From positions 1 through 55,273 of IMG/VR virus record IMGVR_UViG_3300047157_000034: a stretch of 55,273 bases of DNA; one strand, written 5' to 3'. The notes under the pieces were generated by a model. That model did not search any database. It saw only the letters and a list, made by a program, of their open reading frames with translations, and was not told where the DNA came from. The position numbers and the translations under genes are program-made. This DNA comes from a virus. This document shows positions 22,163 to 31,253 of the stretch, in pieces (position 1 is the stretch's first letter; each line of letters begins with the position of its first letter).

Positions 22163-23567
22163 AATTAATTTCGAGGTTATAGAAAGCCTTGATGAGTTCT
22201 TTTACAGCAAAAAATTTATTTCGTTGGCGGTGGGCCCCGTAGGATCGACGAAAACTACAGCTGGAATAATGAAAATCTTACACCATGCAGCGTTAATGGC
22301 CCCATGTAAGGACGGAATTAGACGTTCCAGAGCGATTTGGGTGCGAAATACGCGAGAACAGCTGCGCGATACGTCCATTCCTGACTTCCTAAAGTGGATT
22401 CCAGACGGAGTTATGGGTAGTTTTCTTAAAACTGAGTACAAATTCCTGCTAAAAGTAGGCGATATTGAGTGCGAAGTGCTGTTTAGGGGCCTCGACGACG
22501 CCAACGACGTACGTAGATTGCTGTCTTTACAGGCTAGTTTCTTCGTATTTGACGAGTTTAGAGAGATACACCCCGACATTTATAACGCTGCACAGGGTAG
22601 AATAGGCCGATATCCCGATAAAATGATGAATGGGGTGGGATGTCAGACAGATGACGGAGAACCTAACATGCACCTCTGGGGCATGACAAACCCCCCTGAT
22701 ATGGACACATATTGGGAAGATTTGCTTACAGAACCCCCTGAAAACGTCCATGTGACGATACAACCAAGTGGTTTAGCCCCTGAAGCAGACTGGACACAGT
22801 TCCTACCTGATGATTACTACGACAACTTAGCCCAAGGTAAGACTGAAGACTGGATTGATGTGTATATACACGCTCAGTTTGGTAAGTCTTTAAGTGGGCA
22901 ACCTGTGTTTAGATCGTTCGACAGGGCAGTACATGTGTCTAAGACAGAGCTAACGCCTATGTTCACAGATTCTTCTCTTATAATCGGTGTAGACGCGGGG
23001 CTGACGCCTGCTGCAGTAATCGGCAACGTCGCCTACGACGGTCGCCTGGTAGTCTACGACAGTCTTATCTCTGACGGAATGGGGGCGCTACGCTTTGTAA
23101 GAGAGCGACTCAAGCCCCTTCTTGTGAATAAGTACCCTGGGCGTAGGGCGCTGATAATAATTGACCCAGCGGCGTTCCAACGCGTGCAGACGGATGAACG
23201 TACGGTAGCTGACATATATAAAAACGAAGGGTTTACTGTAAGACCCGCTCGTACTAATTCTGTAGCTGCAAGGATTTCTGCTGTAGATAAGTACATGACT
23301 AGAATTGTAGACGGTAAATATGGTTTTCTTGCTTGCCCTACCCATGCGACAAATTTGATACAGGCGCTAGCGGGTAAGTACCGTTACAAAATAAACACCA
23401 AAGGTGTACGAGATGAGAAGCCAGAAAAATCCCACCCCTGGTCAGATGTGGCTGATGCGTTTCAATACATGTGTTTACATGCTGACGGCGGTGAGGTATT
23501 TGGAGCGATGAACTTTTCGAACCAAAGGAAATCAGTTGTCAAAGTTTCATCTGGCGGCTGGACATAA
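22152..23567 (+). CDS. terL: Terminase large subunit
   Basis: A 471-residue packaging ATPase-nuclease. The ATPase domain has the P-loop GPVGSTKTT (about residues 28-36), an arginine-rich WVRNTREQLRDT and the Walker B segment SFFVFDEF (about 130-137). The nuclease domain has IGVDAGLTPA (about 277) and IIDPAAF (about 335) and closes with SDVADAFQYM, the last acidic residue of the RNase H-like site. The start overlaps the small subunit; a second ATG one codon on is equally possible. The Ser-Thr-Lys-Thr variant of the P-loop is unusual but keeps the key Lys and Thr. Confidence 0.93.
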   Translation: MMHEINFEVIESLDEFFYSKKFISLAVGPVGSTKTTAGIMKILHHAALMAPCKDGIRRSRAIWVRNTREQLRDTSIPDFLKWIPDGVMGSFLKTEYKFLLKVGDIECEVLFRGLDDANDVRRLLSLQASFFVFDEFREIHPDIYNAAQGRIGRYPDKMMNGVGCQTDDGEPNMHLWGMTNPPDMDTYWEDLLTEPPENVHVTIQPSGLAPEADWTQFLPDDYYDNLAQGKTEDWIDVYIHAQFGKSLSGQPVFRSFDRAVHVSKTELTPMFTDSSLIIGVDAGLTPAAVIGNVAYDGRLVVYDSLISDGMGALRFVRERLKPLLVNKYPGRRALIIIDPAAFQRVQTDERTVADIYKNEGFTVRPARTNSVAARISAVDKYMTRIVDGKYGFLACPTHATNLIQALAGKYRYKINTKGVRDEKPEKSHPWSDVADAFQYMCLHADGGEVFGAMNFSNQRKSVVKVSSGGWT

Positions 23568-23606
23568 TCTGTTGACGCGTTGACAGTTTAATGATAGGAA
23601 TCTGAT

Positions 23607-25640
23607 ATGACGCTTGGCCCAGCTATAATTCCTGTTGCCCGTGCTAGTGATTTGGAAGCGGCAGCAAAACGCGAGTCTGACGACACGCAAAATAGACCTG
23701 TTGTTCAGGGCCTAGCTGCGCATACGCGCAAACGTTGGGAAATTATGAGAGATCATTTTCGTGATGATCTTGAAGATAGACTCATTGCTTGCATCCGTGC
23801 ACGTAACATGGAGTACGAACCTTCCAAACTTGCAGAGATAAAAGAACAAGGTGGTTCTGAAATATTTATGGGTATCGTTAGTTCTAAGTGTCGTACAGCG
23901 ACAGCTTGGCTAAGAGATACTCTTTTAGGACAGGGTCAAGATAAACCTTGGTCACTCTCCGCTACTCCTATTCCTGAAGTACCCCCTGATATTGCGCAAG
24001 CCATGCAGAATATTATGCGTGAAAATTTAATGCAGTACTACGCAGAAGGTGGGCCGCAGCCTAATCCACAGGAGCTAAAAGAATTAGCTAGTGGCATGAA
24101 AGACACAGCTATGCGAGCTATGAAGTTCGAAGCAGAAAAACGTGTCGAGCGCATGGAATTAAAAATGGAAGACCAAATGACAGAGGGTGGATACACCAAA
24201 GCTCTGTTTGAGTTTACAAACGATATTGCTACGTTCCCTTACGCTATAATGAAGGGGCCGATACCACGTAAACGAAAAACAATGAAGTACATGGAAGGTG
24301 GACTTGGTGTTGTTGAAGTATTTCGTGATGAGTGGGAGCGCGTAGATCCGTTTAAGTTTTACTGGTGTCCTTGGGGCGATAATGTGCAAGACATGCCAGT
24401 TATTGAAGTTCATCACTTAACCCGCGAAGACGTTGAAGGTATGATTGGCGTTGAAGGATATGATGAAGCGTCTGTACGTTCCTTGCTTGTAGATTTTGGT
24501 GCAGGTGGCATGGGATGGCTTGACCAAGATAGTAATGAATATGAAGATGCTACAAGCATAGATATGGATGATGCAAGTTCTGATGTTATTGCAGCATTGC
24601 AACTGTGGGATACAGTTCCAGGAAGTTTATTATTAGAGTGGGGAATAGACGAAACTGAAATAGAAGACCCTCAAAAATCTTATCCGTGTGAAGTGTGGAT
24701 GGTAAACAATACTGTCATTCGTGCGGTTCTTAATTATGACCCAATCGGTCGTAAACCTTACTACGTTACCTCATTTGAAAAAGTGCCAGGCCGTCTTGAT
24801 GGTAACGGAGTCTCCGATCTTTGTATGGACGCTCAAAATATGTGCAACGCCGCTGCTCGTGCGCTTGCTAATAATATGGGCATCTCCTCAGGTCCACAGG
24901 TTGGTGTTAACATTAGTCGACTCCCTGCGGGCGAGGATATTACACAGATGTACCCTTGGAAAATCTGGCAGTTCCAACAATCTGACTACAATGATTCCTC
25001 GCCCCCAATGACGTTCTTCCAACCTAATTCTAACGCGGGGGAGTTAATGACTGTGTTTGATAAGTTTATGAACTTAGCAGATGAAGTGTCAGGTATACCT
25101 AAATATATGACTGGGCAGCATGTTCCTGGTGCGGGGCGCACATCGTCAGGGCTGTCTATGTTAATGAGTAACGCAGGAAAATCTATTAAACAGGTTATAA
25201 GTAATATTGATTTTGACGTAATACGTCCAATGCTTGAGCGTCAGTACCAAAGAAACTTGCGATACGCAGAAGACCCTGATTTGATTGGGGATGTACAGAT
25301 ACTTGCACGTGGAGCGATGTCTCTTGTTGTTAAAGAAGCTGAAGCTGTACGTAAAAATGAGTTTCTCAGACTTGTTTTGGAAAGCCCAGTTGCACAACAG
25401 ATTGTTGGTTTGCCAGGTACTGCAGAACTTATGCGCGATATGGCAGGCAACCTTAATACAAATGTTGATCGTCTTGTTCCTTCACGAGAAGATATCCAAA
25501 AACAACAAGAAGCCGCGCAGCAACAACAAATGATGATGCAGCAGATGCAGATGCAAGAAGCTGCAAATTTACAAGAAGACGGTACACCGCAAGGTGGCAG
25601 GCAATCTAATACAATAAGCCCCAGACCAAACGGGCAGTAA
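23607..25640 (+). CDS. Portal protein (head-tail connector)
   Basis: A 677-residue protein of the podovirus portal class. It follows the large terminase, with AGGAA upstream of the ATG. Features typical of this family include the early helical block AHTRKRWEIMRDHFRDDLED, the wing segment around WERVDPFKFYWCPWGDNVQD, and DLCMDAQNMCNAAARALANN with SSGLSMLMSNAGKSIKQVI near the crown. The C-terminus is a Gln/Met-rich tail (QQQQMMMQQMQMQ). Twelve copies would form the DNA gate at one capsid vertex and bind the terminase. Confidence 0.92.
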   Translation: MTLGPAIIPVARASDLEAAAKRESDDTQNRPVVQGLAAHTRKRWEIMRDHFRDDLEDRLIACIRARNMEYEPSKLAEIKEQGGSEIFMGIVSSKCRTATAWLRDTLLGQGQDKPWSLSATPIPEVPPDIAQAMQNIMRENLMQYYAEGGPQPNPQELKELASGMKDTAMRAMKFEAEKRVERMELKMEDQMTEGGYTKALFEFTNDIATFPYAIMKGPIPRKRKTMKYMEGGLGVVEVFRDEWERVDPFKFYWCPWGDNVQDMPVIEVHHLTREDVEGMIGVEGYDEASVRSLLVDFGAGGMGWLDQDSNEYEDATSIDMDDASSDVIAALQLWDTVPGSLLLEWGIDETEIEDPQKSYPCEVWMVNNTVIRAVLNYDPIGRKPYYVTSFEKVPGRLDGNGVSDLCMDAQNMCNAAARALANNMGISSGPQVGVNISRLPAGEDITQMYPWKIWQFQQSDYNDSSPPMTFFQPNSNAGELMTVFDKFMNLADEVSGIPKYMTGQHVPGAGRTSSGLSMLMSNAGKSIKQVISNIDFDVIRPMLERQYQRNLRYAEDPDLIGDVQILARGAMSLVVKEAEAVRKNEFLRLVLESPVAQQIVGLPGTAELMRDMAGNLNTNVDRLVPSREDIQKQQEAAQQQQMMMQQMQMQEAANLQEDGTPQGGRQSNTISPRPNGQ

Positions 25641-25651
25641 AATATTGATAG

Positions 25652-25939
25652 ATGGGAAATATTAACTTCCAATCAATAGCACTGGGAGTCTATCTTTTTG
25701 TATGCGTATTTGATTTTGTCGTCGTGCCAATTTGGTTTGGGGTAAACAGACCAGACATTTCAAGTTTTATAGCCACTATGAACACATTGAACAATGTAGA
25801 ACTGCAAATGGAGCTTATGCGGAAAATGACAGACCACCATAGTCCTTATACATTAATAGGCGGCGGGTTGTTTCATTTATCTTTTGGCGCTATTTTAACG
25901 GGCAGCGTGTTAAATAAAAAGAAAAAGGATGAATCGTAA
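25652..25939 (+). CDS. Small two-helix membrane protein
   Basis: A 95-residue ORF with a transmembrane helix near the N-terminus (SIALGVYLFVCVFDFVVVPI) and another near the C-terminus (IGGGLFHLSFGAILTGSVLN), a hydrophilic loop between, and a KKKK-rich end. It starts 12 bases after the portal stop. No family recognised. Its place among head genes is odd for a membrane protein; it may affect the envelope late in infection or be a second holin-like protein. Confidence 0.55.
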   Translation: MGNINFQSIALGVYLFVCVFDFVVVPIWFGVNRPDISSFIATMNTLNNVELQMELMRKMTDHHSPYTLIGGGLFHLSFGAILTGSVLNKKKKDES

Positions 25940-25951
25940 ACTGACAATCTG

Positions 25952-25980
25952 TTGACACGTTATTCCTTTTGAGATATTGT
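25952..25980 (+). promoter_or_regulatory. Sigma-70 promoter before scaffold/capsid genes
   Basis: TTGACA (25952-25957), a 17-base spacer and TATTGT (25975-25980) form a near-consensus promoter. It lies just ahead of the small gene at 25987 and would drive the scaffold and major capsid genes that need high expression. The start site would fall close to the ATG at 25987, which has no visible ribosome-binding site. Confidence 0.55.
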
Positions 25981-25986
25981 TTTTTT

Positions 25987-26220
25987 ATGATTGACTTGAA
26001 TCTTTGCGACAAACAACAAATTAACGCGTTGTTAAAAATTAAAGAAACAGGCAATACTGCTTTGATAGCATTGCTAGAAGAGCAAATTCAAAAAGCCGTT
26101 TCGCGGCTACAGCAAGCAGATGACATGGTTATGATCCACCGTCTGCAAGGTCGCTGCGAAGCATTTAATGATTTACTTACTGCGATTGAAGAGTCGCCTA
26201 AAGTAGTTAATCGCTCGTAA
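25987..26220 (+). CDS. Small helical protein between portal and scaffold
   Basis: The ATG at 25987 (MIDLNLCDKQQINALLKIKE) is preferred to the one at 25969, which would lie inside the promoter. The 77-residue product is almost all helical (LIALLEEQIQKAVSRLQQA) and polar, like the short proteins encoded between portal and scaffold genes in T7-like phages. No ribosome-binding site is visible, so it may be translated leaderless or poorly. Confidence 0.55.
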   Translation: MIDLNLCDKQQINALLKIKETGNTALIALLEEQIQKAVSRLQQADDMVMIHRLQGRCEAFNDLLTAIEESPKVVNRS

Positions 26221-26301
26221 GAGCACGAAGAAGCAGACCAAAGACGGGAGCAGCATACTCAAGGCGCTGTGTAACAGAGTTGGAGCTTTAAGGAGAAAAA
26301 T

Positions 26302-27324
26302 ATGGCGTTACCTAAACAGGTACAGAAACAATTAAAAGAAGTTGAAGCGTTAGAGAAAGCGTTACAAGCCCAATCTGACCCTAGTAAAGCTGAAGTTGTA
26401 GAAGATTCCGATATTAAGGAAGTAAAGTCTAAAGAAGCTAAAGCTAAAAAGGTCAAACAGGACACTGAAACAGTTGAACCAACCGAAGCTGAATTAAAAA
26501 CTGAACCTGCAGAAGTAAAGCCAGCTGACACGTCACCGACGGGCGTAGAGGACGATTTTAAGCAGAAGTACAATACCTTACGAGGTAAGTACGACGCCGA
26601 AGTTCCAAGGCTGCACCAACAACTAAAGCAGCTAACTGATGAACTAGGCAGCATCCGAAAGGAAGTAACTGCGAAGAAAGAAGCTCCGACAAAGCCGAAG
26701 GAGAAAGTCAGTTTAGTGACCGACGCAGATCGAGAAGAGTTTGGAGAAGATCTGCTCAACGTTCAACGAAAAGTTGCGCAAGAAGTTTCTCAAGAATACG
26801 AGAGTCGTTTTGAGCAACAAGAAAAAATTATTAGAGACTTGCAAGATAAAGTTGCAGGAACTGATAAGCAAGTTGGCGAAGTAGGGTTTAGTCAGAGACT
26901 AGTAAATTTAGTTCCTGATTTTGCTCAAATCGACAGCGACGAACGTTGGGTAGCGTGGCTTAATGAGCATGATCCCATGTTAAGAGCCCCGCGTAGAGTA
27001 CAGGCTCAGGCTGCATTTGATTCTGGCGACGCTGAAGCCATAGCAGATTATATAAAGTTATGGAAATCAACGCTTGCTGAGACACCAGATGAACCTGAAA
27101 AACCTGTTCGCCAAGCAGAGCTCGAAAAACAGGTCGCGCCTAATCGGAGTGCAAATTCTGTGAAGACGCCGACAAACCAGAACGGTAAGTATTATTCTGC
27201 AAGAGATATGGATAATGCTTGGGTTAAGGTAAGAACGTTGAACACAAGAGGAAAGTACGATGACGCGGCAAAACTTGAAGCAGAATTGACGGCGGCGTAT
27301 ATGGAGAACCGCGTTAGAACCTAA
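26302..27324 (+). CDS. Scaffold/head assembly protein
   Basis: A 340-residue acidic, highly charged protein with coiled-coil character throughout: LKEVEALEKALQAQ at the start, a long Lys/Glu/Pro low-complexity region (residues about 25-80), then KQKYNTLRGKYDAEVPRLHQ and RFEQQEKIIRDLQDKV. The C-terminal part has NLVPDFAQIDSDERWVAWLN. Its location directly before the major capsid gene, the composition and the length match the scaffolding proteins of T7-like phages. A strong AAGGAG precedes the ATG. It guides capsid assembly and leaves before DNA packaging. Confidence 0.85.
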   Translation: MALPKQVQKQLKEVEALEKALQAQSDPSKAEVVEDSDIKEVKSKEAKAKKVKQDTETVEPTEAELKTEPAEVKPADTSPTGVEDDFKQKYNTLRGKYDAEVPRLHQQLKQLTDELGSIRKEVTAKKEAPTKPKEKVSLVTDADREEFGEDLLNVQRKVAQEVSQEYESRFEQQEKIIRDLQDKVAGTDKQVGEVGFSQRLVNLVPDFAQIDSDERWVAWLNEHDPMLRAPRRVQAQAAFDSGDAEAIADYIKLWKSTLAETPDEPEKPVRQAELEKQVAPNRSANSVKTPTNQNGKYYSARDMDNAWVKVRTLNTRGKYDDAAKLEAELTAAYMENRVRT

Positions 27325-27386
27325 AGGTGTTAACGTGTTAACTGTTGAGCAGCTGTCCTAACCAACTAACTTAATAGGAGGCCAAA

Positions 27387-28397
27387 ATGGCTGCAGTGTT
27401 CCCCGTCGTAGGCTCAGGCTCATTCGACACAAATCCGAGTTACTCGGGTACTTTCATTCCACAGTTGTGGAGCAACAAACTAAACGCAAAATTTTATGCG
27501 AACACCATGATGACTGAAATCGCTAACACTTCTTGGGAAGGCGAAATCAAAAACCAGGGTGATACTATAACAATCCGTACAGCACCATCGATCACAATCA
27601 ATGACTATGCTGGCGCGGGTACAACCCTAACTAACGAAGTTCCAGTACCAGTTACTGTCGATATGCAAATCGACAAAGGTAAATACTTCTCTGTTCAGGT
27701 CAACGACGTGCTAGCGCACCAAGCTGACATGGATCTGATGAACATGTTTACTGAAGATGCTGCAAAACAATTGAAAATTTCGATCGAAAACGAAGCTTTC
27801 TTTCAGTATTTTGTAACTGCTGGTGCAGCTGCGGCAAACAAAGGTGCTACAGCGGGTGCTAAATCTGCGGGATATAATCTCGGAACAGATGTAGCTCCTA
27901 TTGACCAAGCAACACCTGCGAATGTACTAAAAGCAATTCTTAAAATGTCTGCAACCCTCGATGAGCAGAATGTTCCTGAAGATGGCAGATGGTTGATTAT
28001 GTCACCGTTTGATCGTCAGCTTCTAATGCAAACAGATATTGCTCAAGCGTACTTCACTGGAGATGCAGCAAGTACCGTTCGTACTGGCAAAATCGGAATG
28101 TTAGATAGGTTTACTGTTTATGTATCTAACCTACTTCCAAAAGGCCAAGCAGCTAAAGCTCTTGTTCCTGGTTTGTCAGCAACATCAAGTGGCGCAACAG
28201 TTTCTAATGCCAAAGCCAGACGTATGATGGTAGCTGGTACTTCTGATGCTTGTGCGTTTGCTTCGCAAATTAGTAAAACCGAACCCCTACGTAACCAAAC
28301 TGACTTTGGAGACATAGTTAGAGGGTTAGCGGTGTACGGGAGAAAAGTTGTTAAAAACGAAGCTCTCTGTACTGCAATAGTAGGTTCAGCAAGTTAA
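27387..28397 (+). CDS. Major capsid protein
   Basis: A 336-residue protein downstream of the scaffold with a strong GGAGG. The sequence has the appearance of podovirus coat proteins: an N-terminal arm (YSGTFIPQLWSNKLNAKFYA), a central beta/alpha block with KNQGDTITIRTAPSITINDY and ISIENEAFFQYF, and the C-terminal segment TSDACAFASQISKTEPLRNQ. It contains few charged runs and balanced Ala/Thr/Asn, typical for HK97-fold subunits. A stable hairpin follows the gene. It forms the icosahedral shell. Confidence 0.9.
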   Translation: MAAVFPVVGSGSFDTNPSYSGTFIPQLWSNKLNAKFYANTMMTEIANTSWEGEIKNQGDTITIRTAPSITINDYAGAGTTLTNEVPVPVTVDMQIDKGKYFSVQVNDVLAHQADMDLMNMFTEDAAKQLKISIENEAFFQYFVTAGAAAANKGATAGAKSAGYNLGTDVAPIDQATPANVLKAILKMSATLDEQNVPEDGRWLIMSPFDRQLLMQTDIAQAYFTGDAASTVRTGKIGMLDRFTVYVSNLLPKGQAAKALVPGLSATSSGATVSNAKARRMMVAGTSDACAFASQISKTEPLRNQTDFGDIVRGLAVYGRKVVKNEALCTAIVGSAS

Positions 28398-28404
28398 CAA
28401 ACCT

Positions 28405-28426
28405 GAGGGGGTGTAATAGCCCCCTC
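28405..28426 (+). terminator. Hairpin after the major capsid gene
   Basis: GAGGGGG (28405-28411) pairs with CCCCCTC (28420-28426) around an 8-base loop, eight bases past the capsid stop. Only a short TCTT follows, so it is probably a partial terminator or an RNA-stabilising structure that raises capsid message over downstream tail genes. Confidence 0.6.
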
Positions 28427-28444
28427 TCTTACTGGAGATTTGCA

Positions 28445-28735
28445 ATGGATATATACCAACTACTAGAAAAGCTTGATGGTGAAATTGTCAGCAATAAAGC
28501 GGTTGTTCGAATTAATGACGAGCCAATTGAAATTGGTGGAATTATTGGGAATGAGTTTCAACTAAACGAAAAAGGCAAAGAGCTTGCAGCTGCTAACAAA
28601 AGTTCTACAGCAAAGCCTAAAGCTAAACCTGCATCCACAAAACGAAAGCGTGCGCGTAATGATGATGGAACTCTAAAAGCAGACGACCCCAGCACGCCTA
28701 ACATAAATGAGGCTTGGGAAAATGGCGACGATTAA
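28445..28735 (+). CDS. Hypothetical virion-region protein (96 aa)
   Basis: A 96-residue protein following the capsid gene, with TGGAG ahead of the ATG. The first half has short beta strands (DGEIVSNKAVVRINDEPIEI), the second is a Lys/Ala/Pro-rich, probably disordered tail with KRKRARNDDGTLKADDPSTP. The closing AxNDDGTLKADDPSTPxxNEAW pattern is common in phage proteins at this location. Function unknown, possibly head decoration or completion. Confidence 0.6.
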   Translation: MDIYQLLEKLDGEIVSNKAVVRINDEPIEIGGIIGNEFQLNEKGKELAAANKSSTAKPKAKPASTKRKRARNDDGTLKADDPSTPNINEAWENGDD

Positions 28736-29420
28736 AGTTATAGATGTAATTTCACGCGTTGAGTCTATCCTGCAGGACACAAATGTCCGTTGGCCTCGCC
28801 TTGAATTACAAAGATGGTTAAACGAATGTTACCTTAGTATTGTACTATTACGCCCTGATGCAAATGCTAAGTGCGCAACATTTACTTGCGCTGCTGGAAC
28901 TAAACAAACTCTAACGGCTTCTGCTGGAGGATTTCCGTCTGCGTTACGTTTGTTAGATGTTACACGAAATGTTAAAACGGGGTCTAATAAAAAAGTAGTT
29001 CGTGTCGTTAACCGAAGTGTTTTAGATGACCAAAGACCTGGTTGGCACGCTGAAACGCAAACAGATAATATTCAACATTATACTTATGACCCCAGATCGC
29101 CAAAACAATTTTATGTTTATCCTCCTGCTACAGCTGTAGCGCAGTTAGAAGTTGTGTACGCGGACGCACCTGGAGCTCATACAATGACAGAAGCTGAACT
29201 TGACCCAGCAAATAATGATAATGAAGTTATTTTACTAGACGATATTTACTTAAGCCCCATTACAGATTGGATTTTGTATCGAGCTTATTCAAAAGACGCA
29301 GAGTACGGGGCAAACGAAGCTCGTGCTGTAGCTTCTTACCAAGCATTTAACGCTGCTATTGGAACAAAAACTCAAGTGGATGCGGCTGTTACGCCAACGC
29401 CAGGGAGTGTGGTGACATAA
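28722..29420 (+). CDS. DUF6682-like head-tail adaptor
   Basis: Start at ATG 28722 (MATIKVIDVISRVESILQDT) because this matches the family N-terminus; an upstream in-frame ATG at 28707 lies deeper in the previous gene. The 232-residue product has RVESILQDTNVRWPRLELQR, the WLN block and RPDANAK typical of DUF6682, phage proteins that occupy the head-tail adaptor position. Further on are FPSALRLLDVTRNV and the Asp-rich LLDDIYLSPITDWIL. It overlaps the preceding gene by 14 bases. Confidence 0.75.
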   Translation: MATIKVIDVISRVESILQDTNVRWPRLELQRWLNECYLSIVLLRPDANAKCATFTCAAGTKQTLTASAGGFPSALRLLDVTRNVKTGSNKKVVRVVNRSVLDDQRPGWHAETQTDNIQHYTYDPRSPKQFYVYPPATAVAQLEVVYADAPGAHTMTEAELDPANNDNEVILLDDIYLSPITDWILYRAYSKDAEYGANEARAVASYQAFNAAIGTKTQVDAAVTPTPGSVVT

Positions 29421-30061
29421 TGGCAACTGTTTTATGGGATAAATTTTACCCTTACCTACAGCCTTATGTTTCTGGTTGCCCTGAAATTGTAATGGAAGCT
29501 CACTTACAAGAAGCTGCTGCAAAGTTTTTTGAACGTAGCGAAGTATGGCGTTTTGACATCGAAAAAGATTTTGCGGTAAAAAATGTTGCTGATTACGCTA
29601 TTTTTCTACCGTCTAGCGAAGCCGTGTTAGAAAATGTGTACGAAATTGTATTAGATGGACGTGTTATACCACGTATTTCTGACCGACATTTAAAATCTAC
29701 GGCGGTATCTACAAAAGCTTGTCCTAAATACTATTCAATTTATCAAGATGCTTCTATAAAATTTTATCCTACCCCTGATGCTAAATATGAATTTACAGGT
29801 TCAGGAGTTTTAAAAACAAAACTTACCGCTACAGGTATTGAAGATTGGATTTTTGAATCCCACGGACGTTGCATTGCTTATGGTGCGATCTCCCAACTTA
29901 CATCTGTTCCAAATAAAGAATGGAGTAATCCTGAGTTATCTGTATATTATAACCAAAAGTTCTTGAGGGAAGCTGATGCAGCTAAAACACGAGATTATAG
30001 ACGTGTTGGAATGCGTGTTCGCGGACCGAATTTTACTGGCGCTAAAGTAGGAGCATACTAA
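29420..30061 (+). CDS. Head-tail/tail-tube adaptor protein
   Basis: A 213-residue protein whose ATG shares one base with the stop of the adaptor gene. It starts with WDKFYPYLQPYVSGCPEIVM and has EAAAKFFERSEVWRFDIEKD and YAIFLPSSEAVLENVYEIVL, then ends in a basic tail (RDYRRVGMRVRGP). This organisation is typical of the second adaptor-like protein of podoviruses, comparable to T7 tail tubular protein A by position. The assignment is from order and general pattern. Confidence 0.6.
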   Translation: MATVLWDKFYPYLQPYVSGCPEIVMEAHLQEAAAKFFERSEVWRFDIEKDFAVKNVADYAIFLPSSEAVLENVYEIVLDGRVIPRISDRHLKSTAVSTKACPKYYSIYQDASIKFYPTPDAKYEFTGSGVLKTKLTATGIEDWIFESHGRCIAYGAISQLTSVPNKEWSNPELSVYYNQKFLREADAAKTRDYRRVGMRVRGPNFTGAKVGAY

Positions 30062-30396
30062 TGAGTACTTCATTTAATTATGTCCAAGGTGATACTGGCC
30101 CGCAAATTAAGTTAACTTTTGTAGACGAAGACACAAACACTGCTACAGATTTAACTGGAGCAACTGTTACGTTACACTTTAGGGCTGCAGGAGAATCTAC
30201 TGTTCTGTTTTCTCGCGCTGTTTACGTTAATCCAGATACAGCTGATACAGGTATTGGAGTTATACAGTGGCAAACAACTGATCTTAATCAAGATCCTGGC
30301 ACTTACGAAGGCGAAATAGAAATTGTTCGCGCAACAGGTTTACGAGAAACAATATACGACATTCTTAAGTTTAGAATACGAGAGGATTTTGCATGA
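30061..30396 (+). CDS. Ig-like/BppU-N-type baseplate protein
   Basis: A 111-residue beta protein beginning MSTSFNYVQGDTGPQIKLTF, with DLTGATVTLHFRAAGES and GVIQWQTTDLNQDPGTYEGE. The order D-T-G-P-x-I...DLTGATV...W...D....G.YEGE is that of the N-terminal domain of BppU and related receptor-binding or baseplate upper proteins. It sits at the start of the fibre gene array and overlaps the next gene by four bases. It probably helps attach fibres. Confidence 0.65.
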   Translation: MSTSFNYVQGDTGPQIKLTFVDEDTNTATDLTGATVTLHFRAAGESTVLFSRAVYVNPDTADTGIGVIQWQTTDLNQDPGTYEGEIEIVRATGLRETIYDILKFRIREDFA

Positions 30397-31244
30397 AGCT
30401 TAAATCCGCAGTCTTTGTTAACGCTCTTAAAGTTGCATTTAAGCAACTTCGTACAACTATGTCTGCTGCGGAGTATCAAAGTATTAAAGTAACAGCCGAA
30501 GCTGGAAACTTTGTTTTGTTTGCCGAGTTTATTGATAATTTTACTATTAAAGATGGTGTCGGTTCAAATGATGGTGCAGTATTATCTTTTTTCAAAACAC
30601 TTACCGATAATCCAGCAGCAGCTGAACAAGCAACGCTTGCTTTTAATAAAACACTTTCTGAAACAGTAAATATAGCAGACGCTGACCAAATTGTTAAAAG
30701 TTTTTCTCGGCCTGTTTCTGATACAGCGTTTATTACTGACCCAGTCGCTAAATCGTTTTCAACAGGATTTTCAGATAGTACAGGAATTAGCGAAGATGCA
30801 GCTTTACTAGCTATAAATAAAATTTTGTCAGAAGTACCTTCGGCAGCTGACGAGTTAAATTTTCTTCCGTTTGGAAAAAATCCAAGTGACGCTCCTGTTG
30901 CAACAGATGAAATAACTTCTCGATCTTTTACAAAACTTTTAACGGACATTGTCGATTCAACAGATGATATTGATGGGTCGGCATCAACACAAGACGACCA
31001 AGAACTACAGTTTGCTAAAGTAACAACAAATATTGCTTCACTAACAGACGTATTGTTTTTAGCAACAACGTTTAATAGAGCGCATGCAGATGCTTTTGGA
31101 GTTACCGATGGAGACGTTTTAAATTTTGGAAAACGACCATCAGAGACGACCTCGATAACCGACGCGGGGTCTTTAAGGAATCAGGGTTACTCTGATTTTA
31201 CATATTTTCAGGAAGACTATGTCGGTGCTTCCCGAACCTTTTAG
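30393..31244 (+). CDS. Repeat-containing fibre protein
   Basis: A 283-residue protein. After an N-terminal head (LKSAVFVNALKVAFKQLRTT) it consists of about eight degenerate repeats of roughly 20-25 residues with the pattern F.K.LS(D/E)T..ITD, for example FSRPVSDTAFITDPV, FSTGFSDSTGISEDA and FTKLLTDIVDSTDDI. Such Ser/Thr/Asp repeats form thin beta fibres in phage tails. The C-terminus is aromatic (YSDFTYFQEDYVG). It probably is a slender tail fibre or spacer. Confidence 0.65.
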   Translation: MKLKSAVFVNALKVAFKQLRTTMSAAEYQSIKVTAEAGNFVLFAEFIDNFTIKDGVGSNDGAVLSFFKTLTDNPAAAEQATLAFNKTLSETVNIADADQIVKSFSRPVSDTAFITDPVAKSFSTGFSDSTGISEDAALLAINKILSEVPSAADELNFLPFGKNPSDAPVATDEITSRSFTKLLTDIVDSTDDIDGSASTQDDQELQFAKVTTNIASLTDVLFLATTFNRAHADAFGVTDGDVLNFGKRPSETTSITDAGSLRNQGYSDFTYFQEDYVGASRTF

Positions 31245-31253
31245 GAGATCGTT

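Noticed and set aside
23580-23608. TTGACA-17-TGATAT as promoter for the portal gene
   Set aside because: The -10 overlaps the portal ATG, so the start site would lie inside the gene. Kept only as an instance of a recurring motif.
25241-25672. 143-aa minus-strand ORF with many Cys
   Set aside because: The Cys runs are the reverse of the Gln-rich portal C-terminus (repeated CAG/CAA codons). It is not a metal-binding protein.
26259-26759. 166-aa minus-strand Ser-rich ORF opposite the scaffold
   Set aside because: It arises from the low-complexity Lys/Glu/Ala codons of the scaffold gene.
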